Part shown: positions 35,429-43,486 of the stretch, in pieces
How the letters are laid out: every line of letters starts with the position of its first letter
How positions within the stretch are numbered: the first letter of the stretch is position 1
From: Sphingomonas sp.
GTDB taxonomy: Bacteria; Pseudomonadota; Alphaproteobacteria; Sphingomonadales; Sphingomonadaceae
NCBI RefSeq assembly: GCF_025363195.1
Contig: NZ_JANYEK010000079.1
Location: 1-64,000, forward strand
Length of the DNA stretch: 64,000 bases
Direction of reading: 5' to 3'
Notes under the pieces: model-generated
Seen by the model: only the letters and a program-made list of their open reading frames with translations
Database searches by the model: none
Told to the model about the DNA's origin: nothing
Made by a program: the position numbers and the translations under genes

Positions 35429-36681
35429 AGCGCTACTCGGCGCTGGCGCTGCTGAAAGCTGGCCTGAACGGACAGCGTGGCTGGGACCGGGCGTGGCGCG
35501 ATCCCGTGCCGAAAAGCCACTATGACGTGATCGTCATCGGCGGCGGCGGGCATGGCCTGTCGACGGCCTATTACCTCGCGAAGGTCCACGGCATTCGCAA
35601 CGTCGCGGTGCTTGAAAAGGGCTGGATCGGCGGTGGCAATACTGGGCGCAATACCACCATCGTGCGGTCCAATTATCGCCAGAAGGCGCTGCATGACCTG
35701 TTCGAATTCTCGCTCAAATTGTGGGAGGGGATGAGTGACGAGCTGAATTACAACGTTATGTTCTCGCCCCGTGGCGCGCTGTTTCTCGGTCATTCCGACA
35801 GCGACTTGACGCAGCTCGCCCAGCGTGGCGATGCGCTGCGCTGTTCGGGCATCGATGCCGATCTGTTGGGCAAGGAGGAGGTGCACAAACTTTGCCCTGT
35901 GCTCGACATGTCGGAGGGCGCGCGCTTCCCGATTCATGGCGGGCTGATCCAGAAACGCGGCGGCACCGCGCGGCACGATGCGGTCGCCTGGGGCTATGCC
36001 CGCGCCGCCGACGCGTTGGGCGTGGACGTGATCCAGAATTGCGAAGTGACCGGGCTGACGATGGCCGGCGGGCGCGTCACCGGGTTGGAGACGACACGCG
36101 GCAGCATCGGCGCGGGGCGCGTCGGCATCTGCGTTGCGGGGAATAGCGGACCAGTCGCGGCGCTTGCGGGCATCAAGCTGCCGATCGAGGCGCAGACCTT
36201 GCAGGCGTTCGTCACCGAACCGGTCAAGCCGATGATCGACACGGTGATCATGTCGCAATCGCTGCATTGCTATATCAGCCAGTCGGACAAAGGCGGCATC
36301 GTGCTCGGCGGCGATCCCGATCAGTTTCCAAGCTATGCCCAGCGCGGCCTGCCTGTCCGTATCGAGAAAGCGGCGGCGGAGGCGATTGCATTGGTGCCCG
36401 CCTTGTCGCGCCTGAGGATGGTACGGTGCTGGTCCGGCACGACGGACATGAGTTTCGACGGATCGCCGATCATCTCCGCGCTCCCGGTCGACCAGCTCTA
36501 TCTCAACGGCGGCTGGTGTTATGGCGGGTTCAAGGCCACGCCCGCCTCGGGCTGGACGTATGCGCATCTGCTTGCGACGGGGCAGAGCCATCCGCTCGCT
36601 GCGCCGTTCGCGCTGGATCGCTTCGTGCGCGGCGCCACCATCGATGAAAGCGGGGTCGGCTTCATGCCGCAATTGCGCTGA
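35425..36681 (+). CDS. soxB: Sarcosine oxidase beta subunit
   Basis: A 418-residue subunit of heterotetrameric sarcosine oxidase, which demethylates sarcosine or similar N-methyl amines at covalent FMN and yields 5,10-methylene-THF or formaldehyde. Family blocks are MKRYSALALLKAGLNGQRGW, DVIVIGGGGHGLSTAYYL, GWIGGGNTGRNTTIVRSNY and the C-terminal NGGWCYGGFKATPASG. It starts on ATG 35425 overlapping the upstream stop. Order soxB, soxD, soxA, soxG is complete, as in known operons. Confidence 0.92.
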   Translation: MKRYSALALLKAGLNGQRGWDRAWRDPVPKSHYDVIVIGGGGHGLSTAYYLAKVHGIRNVAVLEKGWIGGGNTGRNTTIVRSNYRQKALHDLFEFSLKLWEGMSDELNYNVMFSPRGALFLGHSDSDLTQLAQRGDALRCSGIDADLLGKEEVHKLCPVLDMSEGARFPIHGGLIQKRGGTARHDAVAWGYARAADALGVDVIQNCEVTGLTMAGGRVTGLETTRGSIGAGRVGICVAGNSGPVAALAGIKLPIEAQTLQAFVTEPVKPMIDTVIMSQSLHCYISQSDKGGIVLGGDPDQFPSYAQRGLPVRIEKAAAEAIALVPALSRLRMVRCWSGTTDMSFDGSPIISALPVDQLYLNGGWCYGGFKATPASGWTYAHLLATGQSHPLAAPFALDRFVRGATIDESGVGFMPQLR

Positions 36682-36944
36682 TGATGCAGATTGATTGCCC
36701 CCATTGCGGCAAGCGCGCGCAGGTGGAATTCGCCTATGAGCGCACGCTCGATTCGGTCGTGACCTTGTCGATGCCGGCGGATGAGGCGGTTGGGCGATTA
36801 TATGCGCGGGAAAATCCGCGGGGGCTGGACGATGAGTTGTGGCGGCATTCTTATGGCTGTCGACAATGGGTCGTCCTGCGGCGGCATCGGCGGACGCATG
36901 AGATCGTCTCGGTCGAGGCGTTCGCCCAATGGCCAAGCGCATGA
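36681..36944 (+). CDS. soxD: Sarcosine oxidase delta subunit
   Basis: An 87-residue subunit with a zinc site: Cys6 and Cys9 in IDCPHCG, then His and Cys in WRHSYGCRQWV. Family segment is ARENPRGLDDELWRHSYGCR. It starts one base inside the soxB stop and overlaps soxA by 16 bases. It helps assemble the alpha-beta complex. Confidence 0.92.
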   Translation: MMQIDCPHCGKRAQVEFAYERTLDSVVTLSMPADEAVGRLYARENPRGLDDELWRHSYGCRQWVVLRRHRRTHEIVSVEAFAQWPSA

Positions 36945-39673
36945 CCGGGCCATCGCGACGCGGCGACAAGGGGATGTTGCGCTTCACCTTCGACGGCAAG
37001 GCGATGCTGGCGCGCGAGGGCGATACGCTGGCGGCAGCGCTGCTGGCCAACGGCATCGGGCTGGTCGCGCGCAGCTTCAAATATCATCGCCCGCGCGGCA
37101 TCATGGCGGCGGGGGTCGAGGAGCCCAATGCCCTGGTGACGGTCGGTAGTGGTGGACGGACCGAGCCGAACACGCGGGCCACCGACGTGTTCGTCTATGA
37201 CGGTCTCGTCGCCGTCAGCCAGAATCGCTGGCCGTCGCTGGCGGTGGATATCGGCGCGGTGAATGGCCTTGTCGCGCGATTCCTGCCGGCGGGCTTCTAT
37301 TACAAAACGTTCTTCGGGCCGCCGTCGCGCTGGATGCTGTACGAACGTGTTATCCGCCGCGCTGCCGGGTTGGGTAAAGCCCCGGTCGCAGCGGACCCGG
37401 ACCGGTTCGAACATCGCAGCGCCTTCTGCGACACATTGGTGGTCGGCGCCGGCCCCGCCGGCATCGCGGCGGCGCTGGATGCGGCAGGGGCAGGCGGCAG
37501 GGTGATGCTGGTCGAACAGGACCGTGCGCCGATCGCCTATCGCACCACGCTGGAAGCGGTGGGCGTTCGCGTGCTGCTGCGCACGACGGCATCCGGCGTG
37601 TGGGATCACGGCTTCGTCACGGCGTCGGAACGGCTGGTCGAACCGGGCCAGCCCGCCAGTCCTGGCCAGCAGGTCCAGCGCCTCTGGCATATTCGTGCGG
37701 CAAAGATCGTCCTGGCGACCGGGGCGATCGAGCGTCCCGTGACCTTCTCCGGCAACGACCGGCCCGGCGTGATGCTCGCGGGGGCGGTGACGACCTATAT
37801 CCGGCGTTATGGCGTCCTGCCGGGGCAACGCGCCGTGATCGCAACCAACAATGACGACGCCTATGCGACTGCCTTCGCCATCGCCGATGCGGGCGGGACG
37901 ATCGCCGCGATCCTGGATTCGCGGCCCGAATTGAGTGCGGTCGCGGCCAAGGCCAAGACGCTGTTTCCCGTCTTCACCAACGCCTTCCCACTATCGGTAA
38001 AAGGCAGCGCCGGGGGCTTGAGCGTCGTGAAGGCTGATATCTGGACTGAAACATTCAGCTATCAAGCCGATCTGCTTGCGATGTCGGGCGGGTTCACGCC
38101 GACCGTTCACCTGCACAGTCAGGCAGGGGGTACACTTGATTGGCGTGAGGATATTCAGGCGTTCGTGCCCGGCGCCGGGCCGGCATGGATCACCAGCGTC
38201 GGCAGTGCGGCGGGAGAGGTCGCGCCGATCGCGCCCGCCATCGCCGATCTGCCGGATGCCAAGCACAGCTTTATCGATTTCCAGAACGACGTCGCCGCTT
38301 CGGACATCGATCTCGCCTGGACGGAAGGCTATCGCTCAGTCGAACATCTCAAGCGCTACACCACGCTTGGCATGGCGACGGATCAGGGCAAGCTCGGCAA
38401 CATGGCCGCGCTCGCCCGATTGGCCTCGGCAGGGGGCGTGACGATCCCACAGGCCGGTCTCACCACCTTCCGTCCGCCCTACACCCCGCTCACGCTTGCG
38501 ACGTTGGCGGGGGCGGATGGCGGCGGCCATGCCGCTCCGACGCGCCGCATCGCCTTGTACGACCGGCACCAGCGGCATTCTCCCTTATGGCAACCGCTCG
38601 GCCTGTGGCATCGCCCTCGCGCCTATCCCCAGGCTGGTGAAACGCTGCACGCCGCCGCGCTGCGCGAGGCGCGCGCCGTGCGGACGACGGCTGGTGTCGT
38701 CGATGTCTCTACCCTCGCCAAGTTCGCGGTGAAGGGGCCGGATGCTGCCGCCTTCCTCGAGATCGTCTGCGCGACCGGCATCGTCAAGCTGGCGGTCGGG
38801 CGCGGGCGCTACACCTTCATGCTGCGCGAAGACGGCATGGTAATGGACGACGGCACGGTCTGGCGACTGGGGGAAACCGACTATCTGCTGACCAGTTCGA
38901 CCGGCGGAGCAGAACGGATGGAGGGGCATCTGTCCTATTGCCACCGCGTGCTGGCACCGCATTTGCGCGTGTCGGTGGTCGGGCAGCAGGAGCATCTGGC
39001 CGGAATTGCTTTGGCCGGGCCGCTAGCATCGCAGATCCTGCGCGAAGTTTCCAATATCGAGCCGCCCGCGCACATGGGGCTGGCGCGTTGCGTTGTCGCC
39101 GACGTTGCGGTGCTGGTACTGGCAGCGAGCTATAGCGGCGAGCGCGCGTTCGAAATCTATGCCGCCGGGCATGACGCCGGGCCGGTCTGGGATGGGCTGG
39201 AGGCGGCGGTCGTTGCCCGGGGCGGGTGCCCCTACGGTCTTGAAGCGCTGGAGTTTCTGCGGATCGAAAAAGGCCATGTCGTGATCGGTGGCGAGGCCGA
39301 CGGGCGCACCACTCCCCACGATCTCGGCTTCACCAAGATGTTGCGCAAGGCGGGCGGTTATGTCGGGGCGCAGGCGTTGACGCGACCGGCACTGGCCGCG
39401 TCGGATCGCCTGCAACTCGTCGGCCTGGTGTCGGACGATCCGATACCGGAAGGCGGCATGCTGGTGCTCGGCAAGGACGTTCAGGGCCACGTTACCGCCG
39501 CCGCGCCACGTATTCTGGAACAAGGTGCCGTTGCCCTGGGATTGCTTGCCGGGGGGGGCGCGCGGATCGGCGAGACGTTGATCGCAACATCGCCGACGCG
39601 GGCCATGCAGACCCGCGTCATCGTCACGGTGCCGATGTTTCACGATCCCGAAGGGACGCGCTATCGTGATTGA
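36929..39673 (+). CDS. soxA: Sarcosine oxidase alpha subunit
   Basis: A 914-residue alpha subunit, slightly shorter than usual. The N-terminal 100 residues form the ferredoxin-like domain without cluster Cys (FDGKAMLAREGDTLAAALLA, RSFKYHRPRG). FAD/NAD domain: LVVGAGPAGIAAALDAAGAG near residue 170; second fold ATGAIERPVTFSGNDRPGVM. From about residue 530 it resembles GcvT and binds tetrahydrofolate (CPYGLEALEFLRIEKGHV). The complex channels the methyl group to THF. Starts at 36929 within soxD. Confidence 0.92.
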   Translation: MAKRMTGPSRRGDKGMLRFTFDGKAMLAREGDTLAAALLANGIGLVARSFKYHRPRGIMAAGVEEPNALVTVGSGGRTEPNTRATDVFVYDGLVAVSQNRWPSLAVDIGAVNGLVARFLPAGFYYKTFFGPPSRWMLYERVIRRAAGLGKAPVAADPDRFEHRSAFCDTLVVGAGPAGIAAALDAAGAGGRVMLVEQDRAPIAYRTTLEAVGVRVLLRTTASGVWDHGFVTASERLVEPGQPASPGQQVQRLWHIRAAKIVLATGAIERPVTFSGNDRPGVMLAGAVTTYIRRYGVLPGQRAVIATNNDDAYATAFAIADAGGTIAAILDSRPELSAVAAKAKTLFPVFTNAFPLSVKGSAGGLSVVKADIWTETFSYQADLLAMSGGFTPTVHLHSQAGGTLDWREDIQAFVPGAGPAWITSVGSAAGEVAPIAPAIADLPDAKHSFIDFQNDVAASDIDLAWTEGYRSVEHLKRYTTLGMATDQGKLGNMAALARLASAGGVTIPQAGLTTFRPPYTPLTLATLAGADGGGHAAPTRRIALYDRHQRHSPLWQPLGLWHRPRAYPQAGETLHAAALREARAVRTTAGVVDVSTLAKFAVKGPDAAAFLEIVCATGIVKLAVGRGRYTFMLREDGMVMDDGTVWRLGETDYLLTSSTGGAERMEGHLSYCHRVLAPHLRVSVVGQQEHLAGIALAGPLASQILREVSNIEPPAHMGLARCVVADVAVLVLAASYSGERAFEIYAAGHDAGPVWDGLEAAVVARGGCPYGLEALEFLRIEKGHVVIGGEADGRTTPHDLGFTKMLRKAGGYVGAQALTRPALAASDRLQLVGLVSDDPIPEGGMLVLGKDVQGHVTAAAPRILEQGAVALGLLAGGGARIGETLIATSPTRAMQTRVIVTVPMFHDPEGTRYRD

Positions 39674-40115
39674 CGGCGTCACCTTCACGCTAGCGCCCGC
39701 ATGCGACCTGCTGTCGCTCGATCTGTGGGAGGGCGACCTGCCCGACTTGGGGCTGGTTCGCGCGCTCAGGGTCGAGCCGACGCGCTGGTGGCTGGTCGAT
39801 GCCGGCGACCGGATCGCCGGCATTGCAGCGGCATTGGGCACGCGCGGTGCGATCACCCCGTTCGGCGGCGGGATGGTCCGCGCGACGCTCACCGGGCCGG
39901 GCTGGCGGGATCTGCTGTTGGTCAGTGGCTTTTTCGATACGGAAGACCAAGGCTTCGGGCCGGGCCAGGTGGCCAGCACGGTGATCCATCACGTCCCGGT
40001 CAGGATCGCGCCGCTCGCGGACGATGTCTGCGAGCTGTTCTGCCCCGCCAGCCTGTCCGCCACGCTGGCGGATTTGTGGCGTGACGCTACGATCGCAGGC
40101 TCACCGGGGGGATGA
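39666..40115 (+). CDS. soxG: Sarcosine oxidase gamma subunit
   Basis: A 149-residue protein at the position of SoxG. It starts on GTG 39666 inside the end of soxA. GcvT-like small-subunit features are RVEPTRWWLVDAGDR and VIHHVPVRIAPLADDVCELF, as in other gamma chains. It completes the tetramer. Identity rests mostly on gene order and this weak similarity. Confidence 0.85.
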   Translation: MIDGVTFTLAPACDLLSLDLWEGDLPDLGLVRALRVEPTRWWLVDAGDRIAGIAAALGTRGAITPFGGGMVRATLTGPGWRDLLLVSGFFDTEDQGFGPGQVASTVIHHVPVRIAPLADDVCELFCPASLSATLADLWRDATIAGSPGG

Positions 40116-41446
40116 CGATGACGACCGACCATGATGCACCGAGCCTGTCGCCCGCGCGCTGGTACGTCGTTTTCATCCTGTCGCTGGTCTATGCGGTCAA
40201 CATCGCCGACCGCTATGTCGTCTCTACCGTGTTGGAGCCGATCCGCATCGAATTCGGCCTGTCGGATTCGGGCGTGGGCTGGCTGACCGGCGTGTCGCTC
40301 GCCTTCTTCTACATCACCATCGGCCTGCCGATCGCGCGCGTGGCCGATCGCTCCAATCGCCGCAACATCGTCGCGGCGGCGATGATCCTGTGGTCGGCGA
40401 TGACGGCGTTGCTCGGCTTGACGCAGAATTATTGGCAGTTCCTGCTCGCGCGGATCGGCGTCGGCGTCGGCGAGGCGGGCGGCACGCCGCCCTCCACCTC
40501 GATCATCGCCGACAATTTTCCGCGCGGGCGGCGCGCTTATGCGCTGACGATCTATGCGCTCGGCCTGCCGCTCGGTGCATGGCTGGGATCGAGCGTGGCG
40601 GGCGCGATCGTCGATCATTTCCACAGCTGGCGCGCGGCGTTCATCGCCCTGGGCGTACCCGGCGTGATCTTCGGCCTGATCATCCTGCTGACGGTGCGCG
40701 AGCCGATCCGCGGCCGGTTCGAGATGGTGACGGAGAACAGCGCGCCCCCGGCCACCTTCCGCGAAACGTGCCGCTTCCTGTGGACCCAGCGGTCGGCGTG
40801 GCACATCAACGCGGCGGGCACGATCATCTGCCTGTGGGGCTGGGGCCTGCTGTTCTGGACGCAGACCTATTTCGAGCGCGCCTATCACCTGTCCACGGCG
40901 GAGGCCGGTGCCCGGCTCGGGACGGTCTATTTCTGGGCGGGCATCATGGCGACGATCGCCACCAGCGCGGTGCTCGCGTTGCCGCAGATGCAGGATGCGA
41001 AACGCATCGCCCGCTTCCTCGGCGCGATCGTGATCTTGTCGACCATCCCGTCCTTCATGATCTACTGGACGCATTCGCTGAAGGTGGCGACTGCGATGCT
41101 GTGGATCGTGATCCCCGCCGTGTATCTCTATGTCGGCCCGACGATGGCGTTGCTGCTCAACTTCATCCCGCCGCAGATGCGCGCGCAGGGGATGGCGATC
41201 AGCCTGCTCACCGCCAACGTCGCCAATTTGATCGTCGCGCCTGCGGTCGTGGGCTGGGCCAGCGACATGCTCGTCGCGCCGCTCGGCAGCAATACGGAAT
41301 CGCTCCGCTACGCCCTGCTCGGATTGTCCCTGACCGGATTCTGGGCCGGCTATCATTATCTCACCAGCGTACGGACCTATGGCCCGGACGACGAACGCGT
41401 GCGCCAGGCCAGCATGGCCGTCCCGGCACGATCGCAGGAGGCCTGA
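40112..41446 (+). CDS. Spinster-type MFS transporter
   Basis: A 444-residue transporter with about twelve membrane spans. MFS motif A is seen in IGLPIARVADRSNRRNIVAA, and the RIGVGVGEAGGTPPSTSII block is typical of spinster-family carriers common in sphingomonads. It overlaps the soxG stop by four bases and precedes purU, so it probably imports the cluster substrate or exports a product. A second ATG at 40118 is also possible. Substrate cannot be named from the sequence. Confidence 0.85.
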   Translation: MTMTTDHDAPSLSPARWYVVFILSLVYAVNIADRYVVSTVLEPIRIEFGLSDSGVGWLTGVSLAFFYITIGLPIARVADRSNRRNIVAAAMILWSAMTALLGLTQNYWQFLLARIGVGVGEAGGTPPSTSIIADNFPRGRRAYALTIYALGLPLGAWLGSSVAGAIVDHFHSWRAAFIALGVPGVIFGLIILLTVREPIRGRFEMVTENSAPPATFRETCRFLWTQRSAWHINAAGTIICLWGWGLLFWTQTYFERAYHLSTAEAGARLGTVYFWAGIMATIATSAVLALPQMQDAKRIARFLGAIVILSTIPSFMIYWTHSLKVATAMLWIVIPAVYLYVGPTMALLLNFIPPQMRAQGMAISLLTANVANLIVAPAVVGWASDMLVAPLGSNTESLRYALLGLSLTGFWAGYHYLTSVRTYGPDDERVRQASMAVPARSQEA

Positions 41447-41452
41447 ACTTCC

Positions 41453-42307
41453 GTGCCGCATTTCATCGTCGTTTTATCCTGCCCGGATCGTCCCGGAGTG
41501 GTCGCCGCGGTCTCGGCGCATATCTTCGACTGCGGCGGAAATATCCTCGAATCCAGCCAGTATAACGACCCCGATAGCGACCGCTTCTTCCTGCGCACGG
41601 CGTTCGTGCTGGCCGACGATGCGCGGCGGCATGCGCTGGAGGCGGGGTTTGACGATCTCGCCGCGCGCTACAGGATGCAAATCTCGCTGCGCGCCTGCGG
41701 CACGCGGCAACGGGTCCTGATCCTGGTGTCCAAGTTCGACCATTGCCTGGTCGACCTGCTTTACCGCCAGCGGATCGGCGAGTTGGATATGGAGGTGGTC
41801 GGCATCGTCTCGAACCATCCGTCGGCCGCGCTGGGCCAGCCCGATTTCGGCACGATCCCGTTCCATCACCTGCCCGTCACCACCGCGACCAAGGCGGCGC
41901 AGGAGGCGCGCATCCTTGCGTTGGTGGACGAGAGTGGTGCCGATCTGGTCGTCCTGGCGCGCTATATGCAGATCCTGTCGGACGATCTTGCCGCCGCGCT
42001 GTCGGGGCGGTGCATCAACATCCATCACAGCTTCCTGCCCGGTTTCAAGGGCGCCAAGCCATATCATCAGGCACATGCCCGCGGCGTCAAAGTGATCGGC
42101 GCGACGGCGCATTACGTCACCGCGGATCTCGACGAGGGGCCGATCATCGAACAGGATGTCGAACGAATCAGCCATGCCGATACGGCGGAAGATCTGGTGC
42201 GCAAGGGCCGGGACATCGAGCGCCGGGTGCTGTCGCGCGCGGTTGGTCTGCATCTGGAAGGGCGCGTGCTGCGCAACGGCGCCCGCACGATCGTCTTCAG
42301 GGACTGA
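41453..42307 (+). CDS. purU: Formyltetrahydrofolate deformylase
   Basis: A 284-residue hydrolase of 10-formyl-THF to formate and THF. An N-terminal ACT domain ([20 protein letters not shown]) precedes the catalytic formyltransferase fold with [20 protein letters not shown] and [20 protein letters not shown] (catalytic Asp). It starts on GTG 41453, eleven bases after an AGGAGG site. Placement after sarcosine oxidase genes is classical and means the methyl carbons are drained to formate. glyA and folD, often in such operons, are missing. Confidence 0.92.
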   Translation: MPHFIVVLSCPDRPGVVAAVSAHIFDCGGNILESSQYNDPDSDRFFLRTAFVLADDARRHALEAGFDDLAARYRMQISLRACGTRQRVLILVSKFDHCLVDLLYRQRIGELDMEVVGIVSNHPSAALGQPDFGTIPFHHLPVTTATKAAQEARILALVDESGADLVVLARYMQILSDDLAAALSGRCINIHHSFLPGFKGAKPYHQAHARGVKVIGATAHYVTADLDEGPIIEQDVERISHADTAEDLVRKGRDIERRVLSRAVGLHLEGRVLRNGARTIVFRD

Positions 42308-42312
42308 CCGCG

Positions 42313-43452
42313 ATGAGCCTGCTGATCCTAGCCGCCGCGACGACGATCGCGATCGATTATCGCGATGGGGCAAGCTGGCTGTGTCGACCGGGTCGGCAGG
42401 ATATTTGCAGCGGCGACATCGCGAGCACGATCGTCTCGTCCGAGGGCGCGATGCGCAGCGCGGCTGTACCCAAGGCCGCCGCGCGCGACGTTGATTGTTT
42501 CTACGTGTATCCGACCGTTTCCCTCGACCCCGGCGATAATAGCGACCTGCATCCCGACGCGCAGGAACGGGACATGACGCAGGCGCAGCTCGCGCCGTTT
42601 CGCGGAGTGTGTCGCACCTTCGCGCCAATCTATCGGCAGGTCACGCTGACGGCGCTGCGCAAAGCGCTGGGTGGCAAGCCGGCTGCAGGGGATTTCGCTC
42701 TGGCGTATGCCGATGTGCGCAGCGCGTGGCGGGATTACATCGCCCATGACAATGGTGGCCGGCCATTCGTCCTGATCGGCCATAGCCAGGGCTCGGCGAT
42801 GCTGCAGCGGCTCGTCGTGGACGAGATCGACGGCAAGCCGATCCAGCGCAGGATGCTCTCGGCGATCCTGCCCGGGCGCAGCATAGCCGTGCCGCGCGGC
42901 AAAGATGTCGGCGGCGATTTCAAGGCCGTGCCGCTGTGCCGCTCGGCGACACAGACGGGCTGTGTCGTGACCTGGGCCAGCTATCGCGACACGGCGACGC
43001 TACCGGCCAAGGCGCTGTTCGGGCGGGTGGCCGGCCCGGATATGGTTGCCGGCTGCACCAATCCCGCGCGACTTGCAGGCGGCCCCGCGCCGCTCGATCC
43101 CGTGCTCGGGTCACCGTGGTGGGTGGGTGGCATCGCGCAATATGTGCAGCCCAAGGCAGGCTGGTCGGTGGCGGGGAAAGCCGTGCCGACCCGGTTCGTG
43201 AAGATGCCGGGCCTCCTCACCGGTGAATGCGTCGCGCGGGACGGGGCAAGTTTCCTTGCGGTCCATTTCGTGCCCGGCGATGCTCAGCCGCTGGCCGATA
43301 CGGTCGCGGGCACCGCGGCGATCGGCGACCTGGCCTATCCGGATTGGGGTTTCCACGTCGTCGATATCGCGATCGTCCAGGGCGATCTGATCCGCCTGGT
43401 CGCGCACCAGCGCGTTGCCTATCGGGCGCGGAACCCGAAAACTTGGCGGTAG
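42313..43452 (+). CDS. DUF3089 alpha/beta-hydrolase-fold protein
   Basis: A 379-residue DUF3089 protein. The nucleophile elbow is LIGHSQGSAMLQRLV near residue 157, with RDVDCFYVYPTVSLD and DYIAHDNGGRPF as family blocks and a C-terminal GFHVVDIAIVQGDL containing the likely His. A short hydrophobic N-terminus (LLILAAATTIAI) is a weak signal. It begins six bases after purU and is convergent with the TonB receptor over a strong hairpin. Probably an esterase or lipase; substrate unknown. Confidence 0.8.
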   Translation: MSLLILAAATTIAIDYRDGASWLCRPGRQDICSGDIASTIVSSEGAMRSAAVPKAAARDVDCFYVYPTVSLDPGDNSDLHPDAQERDMTQAQLAPFRGVCRTFAPIYRQVTLTALRKALGGKPAAGDFALAYADVRSAWRDYIAHDNGGRPFVLIGHSQGSAMLQRLVVDEIDGKPIQRRMLSAILPGRSIAVPRGKDVGGDFKAVPLCRSATQTGCVVTWASYRDTATLPAKALFGRVAGPDMVAGCTNPARLAGGPAPLDPVLGSPWWVGGIAQYVQPKAGWSVAGKAVPTRFVKMPGLLTGECVARDGASFLAVHFVPGDAQPLADTVAGTAAIGDLAYPDWGFHVVDIAIVQGDLIRLVAHQRVAYRARNPKTWR

Positions 43453-43480
43453 GCTCCGGCCGGGATCATCCGGCCGGAGC
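43453..43480. terminator. Perfect 10-bp stem between convergent genes
   Basis: GCTCCGGCCG and its exact complement flank an eight-base loop, between the stops of the hydrolase and the TonB receptor. It could end transcription from both sides. No T run follows on either strand, so its strength is uncertain. Confidence 0.6.
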
Positions 43481-43486
43481 ATATCC

